This document shows positions 26,609 through 34,215 of a stretch of DNA of 64,000 nt, in pieces. The notes below the pieces were generated by a model. The model ran no database searches. It was given only the letters and a program-made list of their open reading frames with translations, and had not been told where the DNA came from. Each line of letters opens with the position of its first letter. The first letter of the stretch is position 1. Location of the stretch: assembly GCF_048381675.1 (NCBI RefSeq), contig NZ_JBLWIS010000013.1, positions 1 to 64,000 of the forward strand. The letters run 5' to 3'. This stretch comes from Advenella sp048381675. Its GTDB lineage: Bacteria; Pseudomonadota; Gammaproteobacteria; Burkholderiales; Burkholderiaceae_B. Position numbers and translations under genes: made by a program.

Positions 26609-28213
26609 CTAGAACACCTGACCGGCATGTTCACGCATCGCATGAAAATTAATTTCAGGGTTCAGTTCCTGGGCAACACGAAGCTGGGCAGGAGAGCTAA
26701 CCAGGAAAGCAAGCGCATCAACGACATCGTAGGCGATATTGGCAGCGTTGCTGTCCATGAATTTGCGCAGTGCTTTCGGGTTGTCACTGGTTACCCAGCG
26801 TGCCATTGTATATCTAGATGGCATTAAACGCGCATCCACGCCATATTCGGTTTTCAGGCGGTGAGCAACCACTTCAAATTGTAATTGGCCAATAGCACCT
26901 AATAACAGTGCACCCCCTGCCGCTTCAGGACGGAATACCTGGATGGCGCCTTCTTCACCCAATTGGGTAAGACCGGTGCGCAGCTGCTTGGTACGCAGTG
27001 GATCCTTGACTTCGACACCCTGGAACAGTTCCGGGGCAAAGAATGGCAGGCCGGTAAAGTGTAGGGTTTCGCCTTCGGTCAGTACATCGCCCAGGTGCAG
27101 GACACCATGGTTGGGAATACCAATCACATCGCCAGCATAGGCTTCGTCGAGCAGGTCACGGCGCTGGGACAGGAATGAAACCACGTTATTGGGGCGAATT
27201 TCCTTGCCGGTACGGCTGACTTTCAGGCGCATGCCCCGTTCAAACTTGCCCGAGCTGACCCGTACGAAGGCCACGCGGTCACGGTGGGCCGGGTCCATAT
27301 TGGCCTGTACCTTGAAGACAACACCGGAGAACTTGGGTTCGTCGGGCTGGACGACACGTTCCAGCGCTTGGCGCGGACCGGGTTTGGGGGCCCATTTAAC
27401 CAGGGCGTCAAGTATCTCTTGCACGCCAAAGTTGTTAACGGCTGAACCAAAAAAAACCGGTGTTTGTTTGCCCGCCAGGAAAGCTTCGTGGTTAAAGTCG
27501 GGGGTGGCTTCTTTGATGAGGGAAATTTCTTCGTGGGCCTTTTTGAAGGCATCACCGAATTTCTCCTGGATCAGCGGGTTTTCCAGGCCTTCGATAAAAT
27601 CATCTTCTTTGCTACGCCGTTCCTGGCCGGGGCGGAACAGGCGCATGCGGTCAAGTTGCAGGTCATAAACGCCGCCAAACGATTTGCCCATGCCAATAGG
27701 CCAGGTAAACGGAATGGCATCCATGCCCAGATGGGATTCAATCTCACCCAGCAGGTCCAGGGGTTCCTGGACTTCGCGGTCGAGTTTGTTGATGAAGGTC
27801 AGGATGGGGGTGTTGCGGGCCCGGCAAACCTGCAGCAGGCGAATGGTTTGCGGTTCGATACCGTTTGCGGCATCGACCACCATAATCGCTGCGTCAACCG
27901 CCGTCAGCACCCGATAGGTATCTTCAGAAAAGTCCTGGTGTCCGGGGGTGTCTAGCAGGTTGATGACACAGTCCTGGTATTCCATTTGCATGACGGATGA
28001 TGCGACTGAAATACCCCGTTGTTTTTCAATTTCCATCCAGTCTGAAGAAGCATGGCGGCTTGCTTTTCTTGCTTTTACGCTACCGGCGATCTGAATCGCG
28101 CCTGCAAACAGGAGCAGTTTCTCTGTCAGGGTGGTTTTACCTGCATCAGGGTGGGAAATAATGGCAAAGGTGCGGCGACGGGCCACTTCCTGCTTGATTG
28201 ATAAGTGCGACAT
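26609..28213 (-). CDS. prfC: Peptide chain release factor 3
   Basis: A GTPase that recycles RF1/RF2 from the ribosome after termination. The 534-residue protein has the translational GTPase motifs SHPDAGKTTLTEKLL (G1), RGISVASSV (G2), DTPGHQDFS (G3) and NKLD (G4), and the RF3-specific C-terminal domain (GAIGQLQFEVVAHRL). The SKSA equivalent in G1/G2 reads RKASRHASSDWMEIE, typical of RF3 rather than EF-G. Start ATG at 28213 has no alternatives nearby. Confidence 0.95.
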   Translation of the reverse strand: MSHLSIKQEVARRRTFAIISHPDAGKTTLTEKLLLFAGAIQIAGSVKARKASRHASSDWMEIEKQRGISVASSVMQMEYQDCVINLLDTPGHQDFSEDTYRVLTAVDAAIMVVDAANGIEPQTIRLLQVCRARNTPILTFINKLDREVQEPLDLLGEIESHLGMDAIPFTWPIGMGKSFGGVYDLQLDRMRLFRPGQERRSKEDDFIEGLENPLIQEKFGDAFKKAHEEISLIKEATPDFNHEAFLAGKQTPVFFGSAVNNFGVQEILDALVKWAPKPGPRQALERVVQPDEPKFSGVVFKVQANMDPAHRDRVAFVRVSSGKFERGMRLKVSRTGKEIRPNNVVSFLSQRRDLLDEAYAGDVIGIPNHGVLHLGDVLTEGETLHFTGLPFFAPELFQGVEVKDPLRTKQLRTGLTQLGEEGAIQVFRPEAAGGALLLGAIGQLQFEVVAHRLKTEYGVDARLMPSRYTMARWVTSDNPKALRKFMDSNAANIAYDVVDALAFLVSSPAQLRVAQELNPEINFHAMREHAGQVF

Positions 28214-28381
28214 TAATTAAAAACGGTATATAGTCACCCGCGATGGGATGATAAGACAACAGATTGATGGGTGATTCGGGGATTCGTGCAAAAACATTGG
28301 TAGAATGCCAGAAAACGTTGTTTATTATAGATCTTTATGGTTTTTTTTGTGAAAGAAAAGGGTTGCAAAGGCTAAGTCATT

Positions 28382-29056
28382 ATGGCAAACAGGAAAATTA
28401 AAATACAGGACTTTCTTTCCAATGTCCCGCTATTCAGTCAGCTGGAACCGGCCGAGCTTGATGCAATTGCGTTGGGAACTACCGAGATGCAGGTCAGGCG
28501 TGGCGAAATTGTGTTTCAGCGTGGTGAGCCTTGTCTGGGATTGCACGTACTTATTTATGGGCAAATCAAGCTGTCAGTGGTGTCTTCACCGGGTAACGAA
28601 AAGGTGGTCAAGATCATTCGTGCCGGTGACAGCTTTGGCGAGGCGCTCATGTTCATGGGAAAGAACTATATCGTGACGGCGCAGGCACTGGAGGATTGTC
28701 TGGTGCTGCATGTCAGCCGCAACGTCATTAATGCCGAATTGGCCAAAAGCCAGAATCTTACCTTTAACATGCTCAAAGGTCTTAGCCAGCGGCTGTATGG
28801 CCTGATGGAAGATGTCGAGTCGTATTCCTTGCGATCAGGCGCACAGCGGGTGATTGGCTATTTGCTAAAGCACGACTATTGCGAAAACGGGCAAACCATT
28901 ACCTTAAGTACCAGCAAGGCCATTATTGCTTCGCGCCTTAACATTACCCCGGAACATTTTTCGCGTATTTTGCTGGATTTAAGCACGCATGGCCTGATCA
29001 AGGTAAAGGGCAAGGAAATTACCATTCTGGATATGCAGGGCCTTATTGATTTTTAA
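28382..29056 (+). CDS. CRP/FNR-family regulator, DNR-like
   Basis: A 224-residue regulator with an N-terminal cyclic-nucleotide-like sensory domain, a long dimer helix and a C-terminal winged helix. The recognition helix reads NITPEHFSRILLDL; the E-x-x-S-R pattern is that of FNR and DNR, which read TTGAT-N4-ATCAA. It lacks the N-terminal cysteine cluster of FNR/ANR (Cys51 is alone), so it is more like DNR, which senses nitric oxide through haem. Boxes of this type occur upstream of DUF2249, ubiU and nrdD nearby. It overlaps the convergent membrane-protein gene by 4 bp. The sensed signal is inferred. Confidence 0.85.
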   Translation: MANRKIKIQDFLSNVPLFSQLEPAELDAIALGTTEMQVRRGEIVFQRGEPCLGLHVLIYGQIKLSVVSSPGNEKVVKIIRAGDSFGEALMFMGKNYIVTAQALEDCLVLHVSRNVINAELAKSQNLTFNMLKGLSQRLYGLMEDVESYSLRSGAQRVIGYLLKHDYCENGQTITLSTSKAIIASRLNITPEHFSRILLDLSTHGLIKVKGKEITILDMQGLIDF

Positions 29057-30357
29057 GCGGTTTTTTTAAACTGTTTGGCAAGCTGCCTGTATATGCGGAC
29101 GGCACCCAGCAGGTTAATAAACAGCATCCCTGTTGAAGCCAGCCACAGCAGTGCCGCTATAGTAGCAAAGCCGGGTACTTGCCAGGCGGCTGCCAGCATG
29201 GCCGGCAAGGTTAGCAGTTGTACCCAAAATTGGCGCATGGCATGGGCCTCGGGCAAAATATCTTTTATTTTGGGTACGGCCCCCGAGCGGAAGGGCACTA
29301 TTTCCTGGCAGTGAAGCATGACCAGGAAGGGAACGATTTTGTATAGCATGCCATTAATGGCTGAATAGGCGCAGCCCAGAATAAACAATATTCCCAACGA
29401 TAGTTCCAGTTGAGGCAGGCTGAACAGCTGCAGTAGTGGTAACAGGACGCAACTGCCCAACAGGCTGGCCAGTGACAGTCGCCAGAACAGGGTAGTCACA
29501 TCGGGTTCAGGACGTTTACGGCCTTTAAGCAGGAGGCCGGTCTGGACGGTGAAGGTAATCGCCAGTATGACCAATACAAAAACCAATGCGGTTTGCAAAA
29601 TTGCCGAATGCAGGCTGAACCATTCAGAGAAAAGTGTCCAGAGCAGCAATACGATGAACAGGGTCGGTAACAGGCGTTGCGTCATGCTGACGGAGTAAAT
29701 TTCAGTGACCTGAAACAGGGGGATGACCTGAAAACTCACGCCCATGAGTAAAATGGCCACCCAACCGGCCAGTCCCCACAAGGCGTGTAGATTGGTTAGC
29801 GTTACCAAGGACAGGTTCAGCGGGTGCATGAACCCATATACCAGGGTTAACCCAAGGATGACCGTGATGGTCAGGCTGGCCAGGCTATAACGCACGGCCA
29901 GAATGGATGCCTTGGCTTTTTCCGCCTGCTGTTTGCGCGATAGCCAGAGCCCGGCATTAAGGGCAACAATGAAAATGGCCAGGCCGCTTCCAAGCAGGAT
30001 GGCCGCGGTAATGAAAAGCGGGTTGGACAGGATAAGGAAGGCACTGGACAGCGTCAGGGTACCCAAACCCAACAACAAAAAGACAATGAGCCCCAGTGGA
30101 TTGGGGAACGGAATTTGAACCCGGAAAGCAACCGGTAAAATCTGAATAAGCGAGCCCGCCATGCTCATGGTCAGGATGCCCAGGGTAAACAGGTGGGTAA
30201 CGCTGAGCATGACCGGCGACCAGCGGCTTGACCAGGCCTCGGGGCCGGAAAACAGCAGCACGACGGCTGCCAGCATGCCAAATAGCGGCACAGCCAGAAA
30301 AAAACGCATGGGCGCCATCAGCCCCGGCATGCGGTCAAAGGTTAAGGCACGTTGCAT
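29053..30357 (-). CDS. Polytopic membrane protein, NnrS/haem-copper-oxidase-like
   Basis: A 434-residue protein with about 12 predicted membrane helices. Histidines stand in helix contexts such as LSVTHLFTLG (His55), TNLHALWGLAGW and LVMLHCQEIVPF, reminiscent of haem-copper oxidase subunit I-like or NnrS-like membrane proteins, which often lie near DNR regulators and denitrification genes. I cannot assign a reaction. Its ATG overlaps the DUF2249 stop (TAATG), so the two are co-translated, and its 3' end touches the regulator gene. Haem binding is a suggestion only. Confidence 0.65.
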   Translation of the reverse strand: MQRALTFDRMPGLMAPMRFFLAVPLFGMLAAVVLLFSGPEAWSSRWSPVMLSVTHLFTLGILTMSMAGSLIQILPVAFRVQIPFPNPLGLIVFLLLGLGTLTLSSAFLILSNPLFITAAILLGSGLAIFIVALNAGLWLSRKQQAEKAKASILAVRYSLASLTITVILGLTLVYGFMHPLNLSLVTLTNLHALWGLAGWVAILLMGVSFQVIPLFQVTEIYSVSMTQRLLPTLFIVLLLWTLFSEWFSLHSAILQTALVFVLVILAITFTVQTGLLLKGRKRPEPDVTTLFWRLSLASLLGSCVLLPLLQLFSLPQLELSLGILFILGCAYSAINGMLYKIVPFLVMLHCQEIVPFRSGAVPKIKDILPEAHAMRQFWVQLLTLPAMLAAAWQVPGFATIAALLWLASTGMLFINLLGAVRIYRQLAKQFKKTA

Positions 30358-30584
30358 TAGCCCTTTTTCCAGATGATGACTTCATAGGAGTAATCGGGTT
30401 GCTTGCGGATACTGTATTCAAAATTTTCACTTTCAAGTATGCGAAACAGGGGGATGGGCTCGCGGTCTATCAACATGCGCAGGCGTTTGTCACCGTTATT
30501 TATTTGGGGCAATAACGCCAGGACATGCTCCATGGGTTCAGGAGGTGGCAAGCCGCGTACGTCCAGCTGAATGTCATTATTCAT
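30357..30584 (-). CDS. DUF2249 domain protein
   Basis: A 75-residue cytosolic protein consisting of a single DUF2249 domain (a TusA-like fold) with the family start IQLDVRGLPPPEPMEHVL. DUF2249 proteins occur beside haemerythrin, NnrS and nitrite/NO-related genes; their biochemical role is not established. The expected Cys of TusA is replaced here (RGLPPPEP), so sulfur transfer is unlikely. The ATG at 30584 is preferred to 30623. An FNR/DNR-type box lies upstream at 30647–30660. Confidence 0.8.
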   Translation of the reverse strand: MNNDIQLDVRGLPPPEPMEHVLALLPQINNGDKRLRMLIDREPIPLFRILESENFEYSIRKQPDYSYEVIIWKKG

Positions 30585-30646
30585 GTTTAGTCCATATGTC
30601 AAAACGGGTTGAGAGTCTGGCAAAGTAATTGTTAACAGGCATTATG

Positions 30647-30660
30647 TAGATGCACATCAA
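30647..30660 (-). promoter_or_regulatory. FNR/DNR-type box for the DUF2249 operon
   Basis: On the minus strand TTGAT-GTGC-ATCTA matches TTGAT-N4-ATCAA with one mismatch. It is about 63 bases upstream of the DUF2249 ATG and points to control by the nearby CRP/FNR-family regulator or by a housekeeping ANR. Confidence 0.65.
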
Positions 30661-30696
30661 TATATTATCAAATTAGGATTGATGTCTTGCTTTTTC

Positions 30697-30710
30697 TTGA
30701 TATTACTCAA
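30697..30710 (+). promoter_or_regulatory. FNR/DNR-type box for ubiU
   Basis: TTGAT-ATTA-CTCAA matches the consensus with one mismatch. A -10 candidate TATATT (30734–30739) follows such that the box centre sits near -42 from the expected transcription start, the class II activator position. Confidence 0.72.
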
Positions 30711-30795
30711 GGTTGTGCGATGAACAGGATTGTTATATTCAGCTATTGATTTCTGCTTAAGTTCAAGCTCCAATAATATTCAAGATTAAACTAAC

Positions 30796-31848
30796 ATGTC
30801 AAATATTTTTCCTGTAAACGGTAACGGCCTGCCTGATTCGGGACAGCCTGTTATAGAGTTAGTGTGTCCGGCCGGCAGTTTGCCTGCCCTTAAAAATGCC
30901 GTAGATAACGGTGCAAACTGTGTCTATTTGGGATTCCGCGATGCTACCAATGCCCGCAATTTTGCCGGGCTTAATTTTGATGACGTTGCCATACGCGAAG
31001 GTATTGATTATGCGCATTCACGCGGGTGCCGGGTGTTTGTGGCGCTTAACACTTATCCCCAGCCCGGTAGCGCCGGCTTATGGACGCAAGCCATCGATCA
31101 TGCGGCCGGCATGGGGGTAGATGCCCTGATTATGGGTGACTTGGGATTAATGGCTTATGCAGCCGATAAATACCCTGACCTGCACCGGCATTTGTCGGTA
31201 CAGGGATCAGCCACCAATTACGAGGCGATTTCCTTTTACCAGCAGCAGTTTGGCATTACGCGGGTTATTTTGCCACGGGTCCTTTCTTTGTCCCAGGTAG
31301 AGCAGGTAGCTGAAAAAACCACGGTTGAAATAGAAGTATTTGGCTTTGGCAGCCTGTGTGTCATGGTAGAAGGGCGCTGCGCCCTGTCTTCTTATGTGAC
31401 CGGTGAATCGCCCAATACGCATGGGGTTTGTTCTCCGGCCAAGGCCGTGCGCTGGCAGCAAACACCCAAGGGGCTTGAATCTCGCCTTAACGGTGTGCTG
31501 ATAGACCGCTATGACGATAATGAAAATGCCGGTTACCCTACTCTTTGCAAGGGTCGCTTTGATGTTGAAGATGAAACCTATTATGCCATTGAAGAACCCA
31601 CCAGCCTGAATACGCTTGAAATCCTGCCACGGCTGGTTCAGTTGGGCGTGCGTGGTATCAAGATTGAAGGACGCCAGCGTAGCCCGGCCTATGTTGGCCA
31701 GGTGACCAAGGTTTGGCGCCAGGCCATTGATAACTGCCTGTCGCAGGCCCAGCGCTATTCGGTCAAGCCTGAATGGATGGCTGGCCTGAACAAGGTGGCT
31801 GAAGGGCAGCAGCATACGCTGGGTGCTTACAGTCGACCCTGGAAATAG
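30796..31848 (+). CDS. ubiU: O2-independent ubiquinone hydroxylation protein UbiU
   Basis: UbiU and UbiV together carry [4Fe-4S] clusters and hydroxylate the ubiquinone ring without oxygen. The 350-residue protein is a U32 peptidase-family member (ELVCPAGSLPALKNAV). The cluster cysteines Cys188, Cys195, Cys212 and Cys251 have the same spacing (7, 17, 39) as Cys169/176/193/232 of E. coli UbiU. It has a 19-residue N-terminal extension against E. coli. It is the first gene of ubiU-ubiV-ubiT, behind an FNR/DNR-type box, fitting anaerobic induction. Confidence 0.95.
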   Translation: MSNIFPVNGNGLPDSGQPVIELVCPAGSLPALKNAVDNGANCVYLGFRDATNARNFAGLNFDDVAIREGIDYAHSRGCRVFVALNTYPQPGSAGLWTQAIDHAAGMGVDALIMGDLGLMAYAADKYPDLHRHLSVQGSATNYEAISFYQQQFGITRVILPRVLSLSQVEQVAEKTTVEIEVFGFGSLCVMVEGRCALSSYVTGESPNTHGVCSPAKAVRWQQTPKGLESRLNGVLIDRYDDNENAGYPTLCKGRFDVEDETYYAIEEPTSLNTLEILPRLVQLGVRGIKIEGRQRSPAYVGQVTKVWRQAIDNCLSQAQRYSVKPEWMAGLNKVAEGQQHTLGAYSRPWK

Positions 31849-31884
31849 TTTAAAGATTAAATATATTCATATAAAGGTATTCTT

Positions 31885-32772
31885 GTGAAAATTGCACTAG
31901 GACCCATACAGTATTACTGGTCACGCAATGAGGTAGTGGCTTTTTATGGAAAAATGGCCGAAAGCGCCGCGCAGATTGTTTATCTTGGGGAAACGGTCTG
32001 TTCGCGCCGGCACGAACTGCGCCTGCCCGACTGGCTGGATATTGCCCGGGACCTGAAAGCCTGTGGCAAAGAAGTGATCCTGTCCACGCAAACCTTGCTC
32101 GAAGCCGAGAGTGATCTTAAAACCCTAAGGAAAATTGCCGCTAATGAAGAGTTTACGGTAGAGGCCAATGATATGGGGGCTGTGCATTGCCTGCAAGGTC
32201 AAAGTTTTGTGGCTGGACCTTTTTTAAACCTGTTCAGCATGCCTTCCCTCGAGTTGCTGGTTAAGCAAGGGGCCAAACGCTGGGTCATGCCACTAGAAAT
32301 GGGCCAGGAAGGCCTGGCCAAAATACTTGTCGAAAAGCAGTTTCCGGTAGAAACCGAAGTCTTTGCCTATGGCCGTTTGCCACTGGCCTTTTCGGCCCGC
32401 TGCTTTACCGCCCGCAACCGCAATCTGCCCAAAGACAATTGCCAGTACGTGTGTATGGAGCACCCCGATGGCCTGATGATGAAAACCCGCGAAAGCCAGC
32501 CTTTCCTGGTGCTGAACGGCATACAAACCCAGTCTGCCCTGGTATATAACCTGCTGACCGATGTGGACGGCATGCGTGAAACCGGGGTGGATATTGTCCG
32601 GATTAGTCCGCAGTGGCGTGATACAGACAAAATTGTTGAACTGTACGATGGTGTGATTAACCACCGTATCAGTGTGGCCGACGCCATGGCACAAATTGAA
32701 CCCTTAATGCCCGAAAAGGGCTGTAATGGCTACTGGCATGGCAAGCCGGGCCTTGAACAGGTGGCGGCGTAA
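31885..32772 (+). CDS. ubiV: O2-independent ubiquinone hydroxylation protein UbiV
   Basis: Partner of UbiU in oxygen-independent ring hydroxylation. The 295-residue U32-family protein has cluster cysteines at Cys39 (ETVCSRRHELR) and at Cys173, Cys186 and Cys190 (ARCFTARNR, DNCQYVCMEH). The 13 and 4 spacing of the last three equals that of E. coli UbiV. The gene begins 36 bases after ubiU. Confidence 0.95.
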   Translation: MKIALGPIQYYWSRNEVVAFYGKMAESAAQIVYLGETVCSRRHELRLPDWLDIARDLKACGKEVILSTQTLLEAESDLKTLRKIAANEEFTVEANDMGAVHCLQGQSFVAGPFLNLFSMPSLELLVKQGAKRWVMPLEMGQEGLAKILVEKQFPVETEVFAYGRLPLAFSARCFTARNRNLPKDNCQYVCMEHPDGLMMKTRESQPFLVLNGIQTQSALVYNLLTDVDGMRETGVDIVRISPQWRDTDKIVELYDGVINHRISVADAMAQIEPLMPEKGCNGYWHGKPGLEQVAA

Positions 32773-32792
32773 GCCTTTTTTGGAGAAATATT

Positions 32793-33296
32793 ATGGACAA
32801 GCCTTTTTTACTTCCCCCGTTTGTCAAAACGGTTTTTTCAAAACTGCCGTCTTATCCCGGTACGTTTTTCTTTGTCAACGGGCTTAATCTGTTGCTGAAA
32901 AAGCATTTGCCCGAAGATGTTCTGTCCCGTCTTGAGGATAAAAAACTGCGTCTGGTGGTGAAGGATGCCGGTATTGCCTTTGACTATAGTTGGCGCAACC
33001 ATGCTTTTGTGGCATGTGCCAGGCATGCTGAAGAGCCCGATCTGATCATTTCTTCAAGCGTATATGATTATTGGCAAATGATACAGCGCAAGGAAGATCC
33101 GGATACCCTGTTTTTCAGCCGTCGCATGATGATCGAAGGCGACACCGAGCTAGGCCTGATGGTCAAGAACACGCTGGATGGCATTGATTTATCGGTTCTG
33201 TCGCCCGAGCAGCTTATAAAAAGCCTGCCCGGCATGCAGGTCATTGGCCGGCTGGTCAAGCCAGCCAATGATGCTAAGCATTCTTCCTTAACGTAA
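32793..33296 (+). CDS. ubiT: Anaerobic ubiquinone lipid carrier protein UbiT
   Basis: A 167-residue SCP2-fold protein expected to bind the hydrophobic ubiquinone intermediates, as UbiJ does in the aerobic pathway. The SCP2 domain covers most of the protein (KKLRLVVKDAGIAFDYSWRN and DLIISSSVYDYWQM, then RRMMIEGDTELGLMVKNTLD). It follows ubiV by 20 bases. Its last 23 bases overlap the convergent nrdG gene. Confidence 0.93.
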   Translation: MDKPFLLPPFVKTVFSKLPSYPGTFFFVNGLNLLLKKHLPEDVLSRLEDKKLRLVVKDAGIAFDYSWRNHAFVACARHAEEPDLIISSSVYDYWQMIQRKEDPDTLFFSRRMMIEGDTELGLMVKNTLDGIDLSVLSPEQLIKSLPGMQVIGRLVKPANDAKHSSLT

Positions 33297-33993
33297 AACG
33301 CGGAAACATGGCCGATACCTGGCTGACTAAAGTTTCAGACGGGTATCCGGCCAGGGTGGCACTGTTCAGGGTGGCATCGTTGCATCCTTGGTCACGAAAC
33401 AGCTGCCATACATAATTATTCACTTTCATTTTGGCCAGGCTGTTGGCCAGTGCCAATAAGTCTTCTTCGGGTAACAGCAGGGGGTGCAGGGTGGTGCGCA
33501 GTTCATAATCTACCCCGCTGGCCAGCACTGCCTGCAAACAGGCCAGGGCCTGGTCGCCACTGCCGGCAAATTGCGTGATATGGGCGTACTTATTGAATGT
33601 GGCCTTGATATCCAGACCCACCCAGTCCACCAGTGGCAGCACTTCTTTAAGCCGTCTTGGGTAAATGCCCGCGCAGTGCAGGCCGATTTTATAACCCAGT
33701 GCCTTTACCTGCTGCATGCCATCTTCAAGGGCAGGATCTATGGTGGGTTCGCCACCACTGAATACCACTGCGTCAATTAGCCCGGCACGCCGTTTCAGGA
33801 ACTTCATGATGTCGCCCCAATCCAGCGGATTGTCGGTACCCCGTTCCTGCAGATGCGGGTTATGGCAGTAGCCACAACGCCAGGGACAGCCCTGCACAAA
33901 AAGTACGGCTGCCATCTGGCCGGGGTAATCCGATGTACTGAAGGGGGTCATCCCCCCAACCCTTAGCGAAGCATGTGCTGCGTCAGGAATCAA
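33274..33993 (-). CDS. nrdG: Anaerobic ribonucleotide reductase activase (radical SAM)
   Basis: Uses S-adenosylmethionine and a [4Fe-4S] cluster to make the glycyl radical of the class III reductase. The 239-residue protein has the radical SAM motif CPWRCGYC (Cys36, Cys40, Cys43) after RVGGMTPFSTSDYPGQ and the GGEP motif (VVFSGGEPTID). A TTG start at 33993 overlaps the stop of the small glycyl-radical gene (TTGA) and has AGAGG upstream; an ATG at 33951 would cut the conserved RVGG segment. The overlap suggests coupled translation with its glycyl-radical substrate. Confidence 0.92.
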   Translation of the reverse strand: MIPDAAHASLRVGGMTPFSTSDYPGQMAAVLFVQGCPWRCGYCHNPHLQERGTDNPLDWGDIMKFLKRRAGLIDAVVFSGGEPTIDPALEDGMQQVKALGYKIGLHCAGIYPRRLKEVLPLVDWVGLDIKATFNKYAHITQFAGSGDQALACLQAVLASGVDYELRTTLHPLLLPEEDLLALANSLAKMKVNNYVWQLFRDQGCNDATLNSATLAGYPSETLVSQVSAMFPRFTLRKNA

Positions 33994-34169
33994 AGGCGGG
34001 CCTCTTTTTCGCTGAAGTATTTTCTTTCATGAAACTCGCCTTTTTTGCCAATATTGAAGGAAGACATAGGGCGGTGGTAGCCCATGACACGGGTCCAGAT
34101 TTCGCAGGGCTGTCGCTCGTCGTCGCTCAGGGTGATATTTGCTGGTTTGTTCATAAGAGTGCTTTGCAT
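33990..34169 (-). CDS. Stand-alone glycyl-radical subunit of the class III ribonucleotide reductase
   Basis: This 59-residue gene encodes what is normally the C-terminal end of NrdD. Its CEIWTRVMGYHRPMSSFN and IGKKGEFHER segments align with the glycyl-radical end of E. coli NrdD (RVCGYLG and FNAGKQEEVKRR); Gly30 would carry the radical. The main NrdD gene ends after its zinc site and lacks this segment. AAAGGA lies 8 bases before the ATG, the frame differs from that of nrdD, and 46 bases separate them, so this is a real separate gene and not a sequencing frameshift. It would work in trans, as YfiD/GrcA does for pyruvate formate-lyase. A second ATG at 34154 is possible. Confidence 0.85.
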   Translation of the reverse strand: MQSTLMNKPANITLSDDERQPCEIWTRVMGYHRPMSSFNIGKKGEFHERKYFSEKEARL

Positions 34170-34215
34170 TTTTTTTCCTTTAAAGTTGAATTTATTTGAG
34201 TGGATTTGGGTTGAT

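Noticed and set aside
33951..33993. NrdG start at the ATG 33951
   Set aside because: It would remove the conserved RVGG segment; the TTG at 33993 has AGAGG upstream and couples to the small gene.
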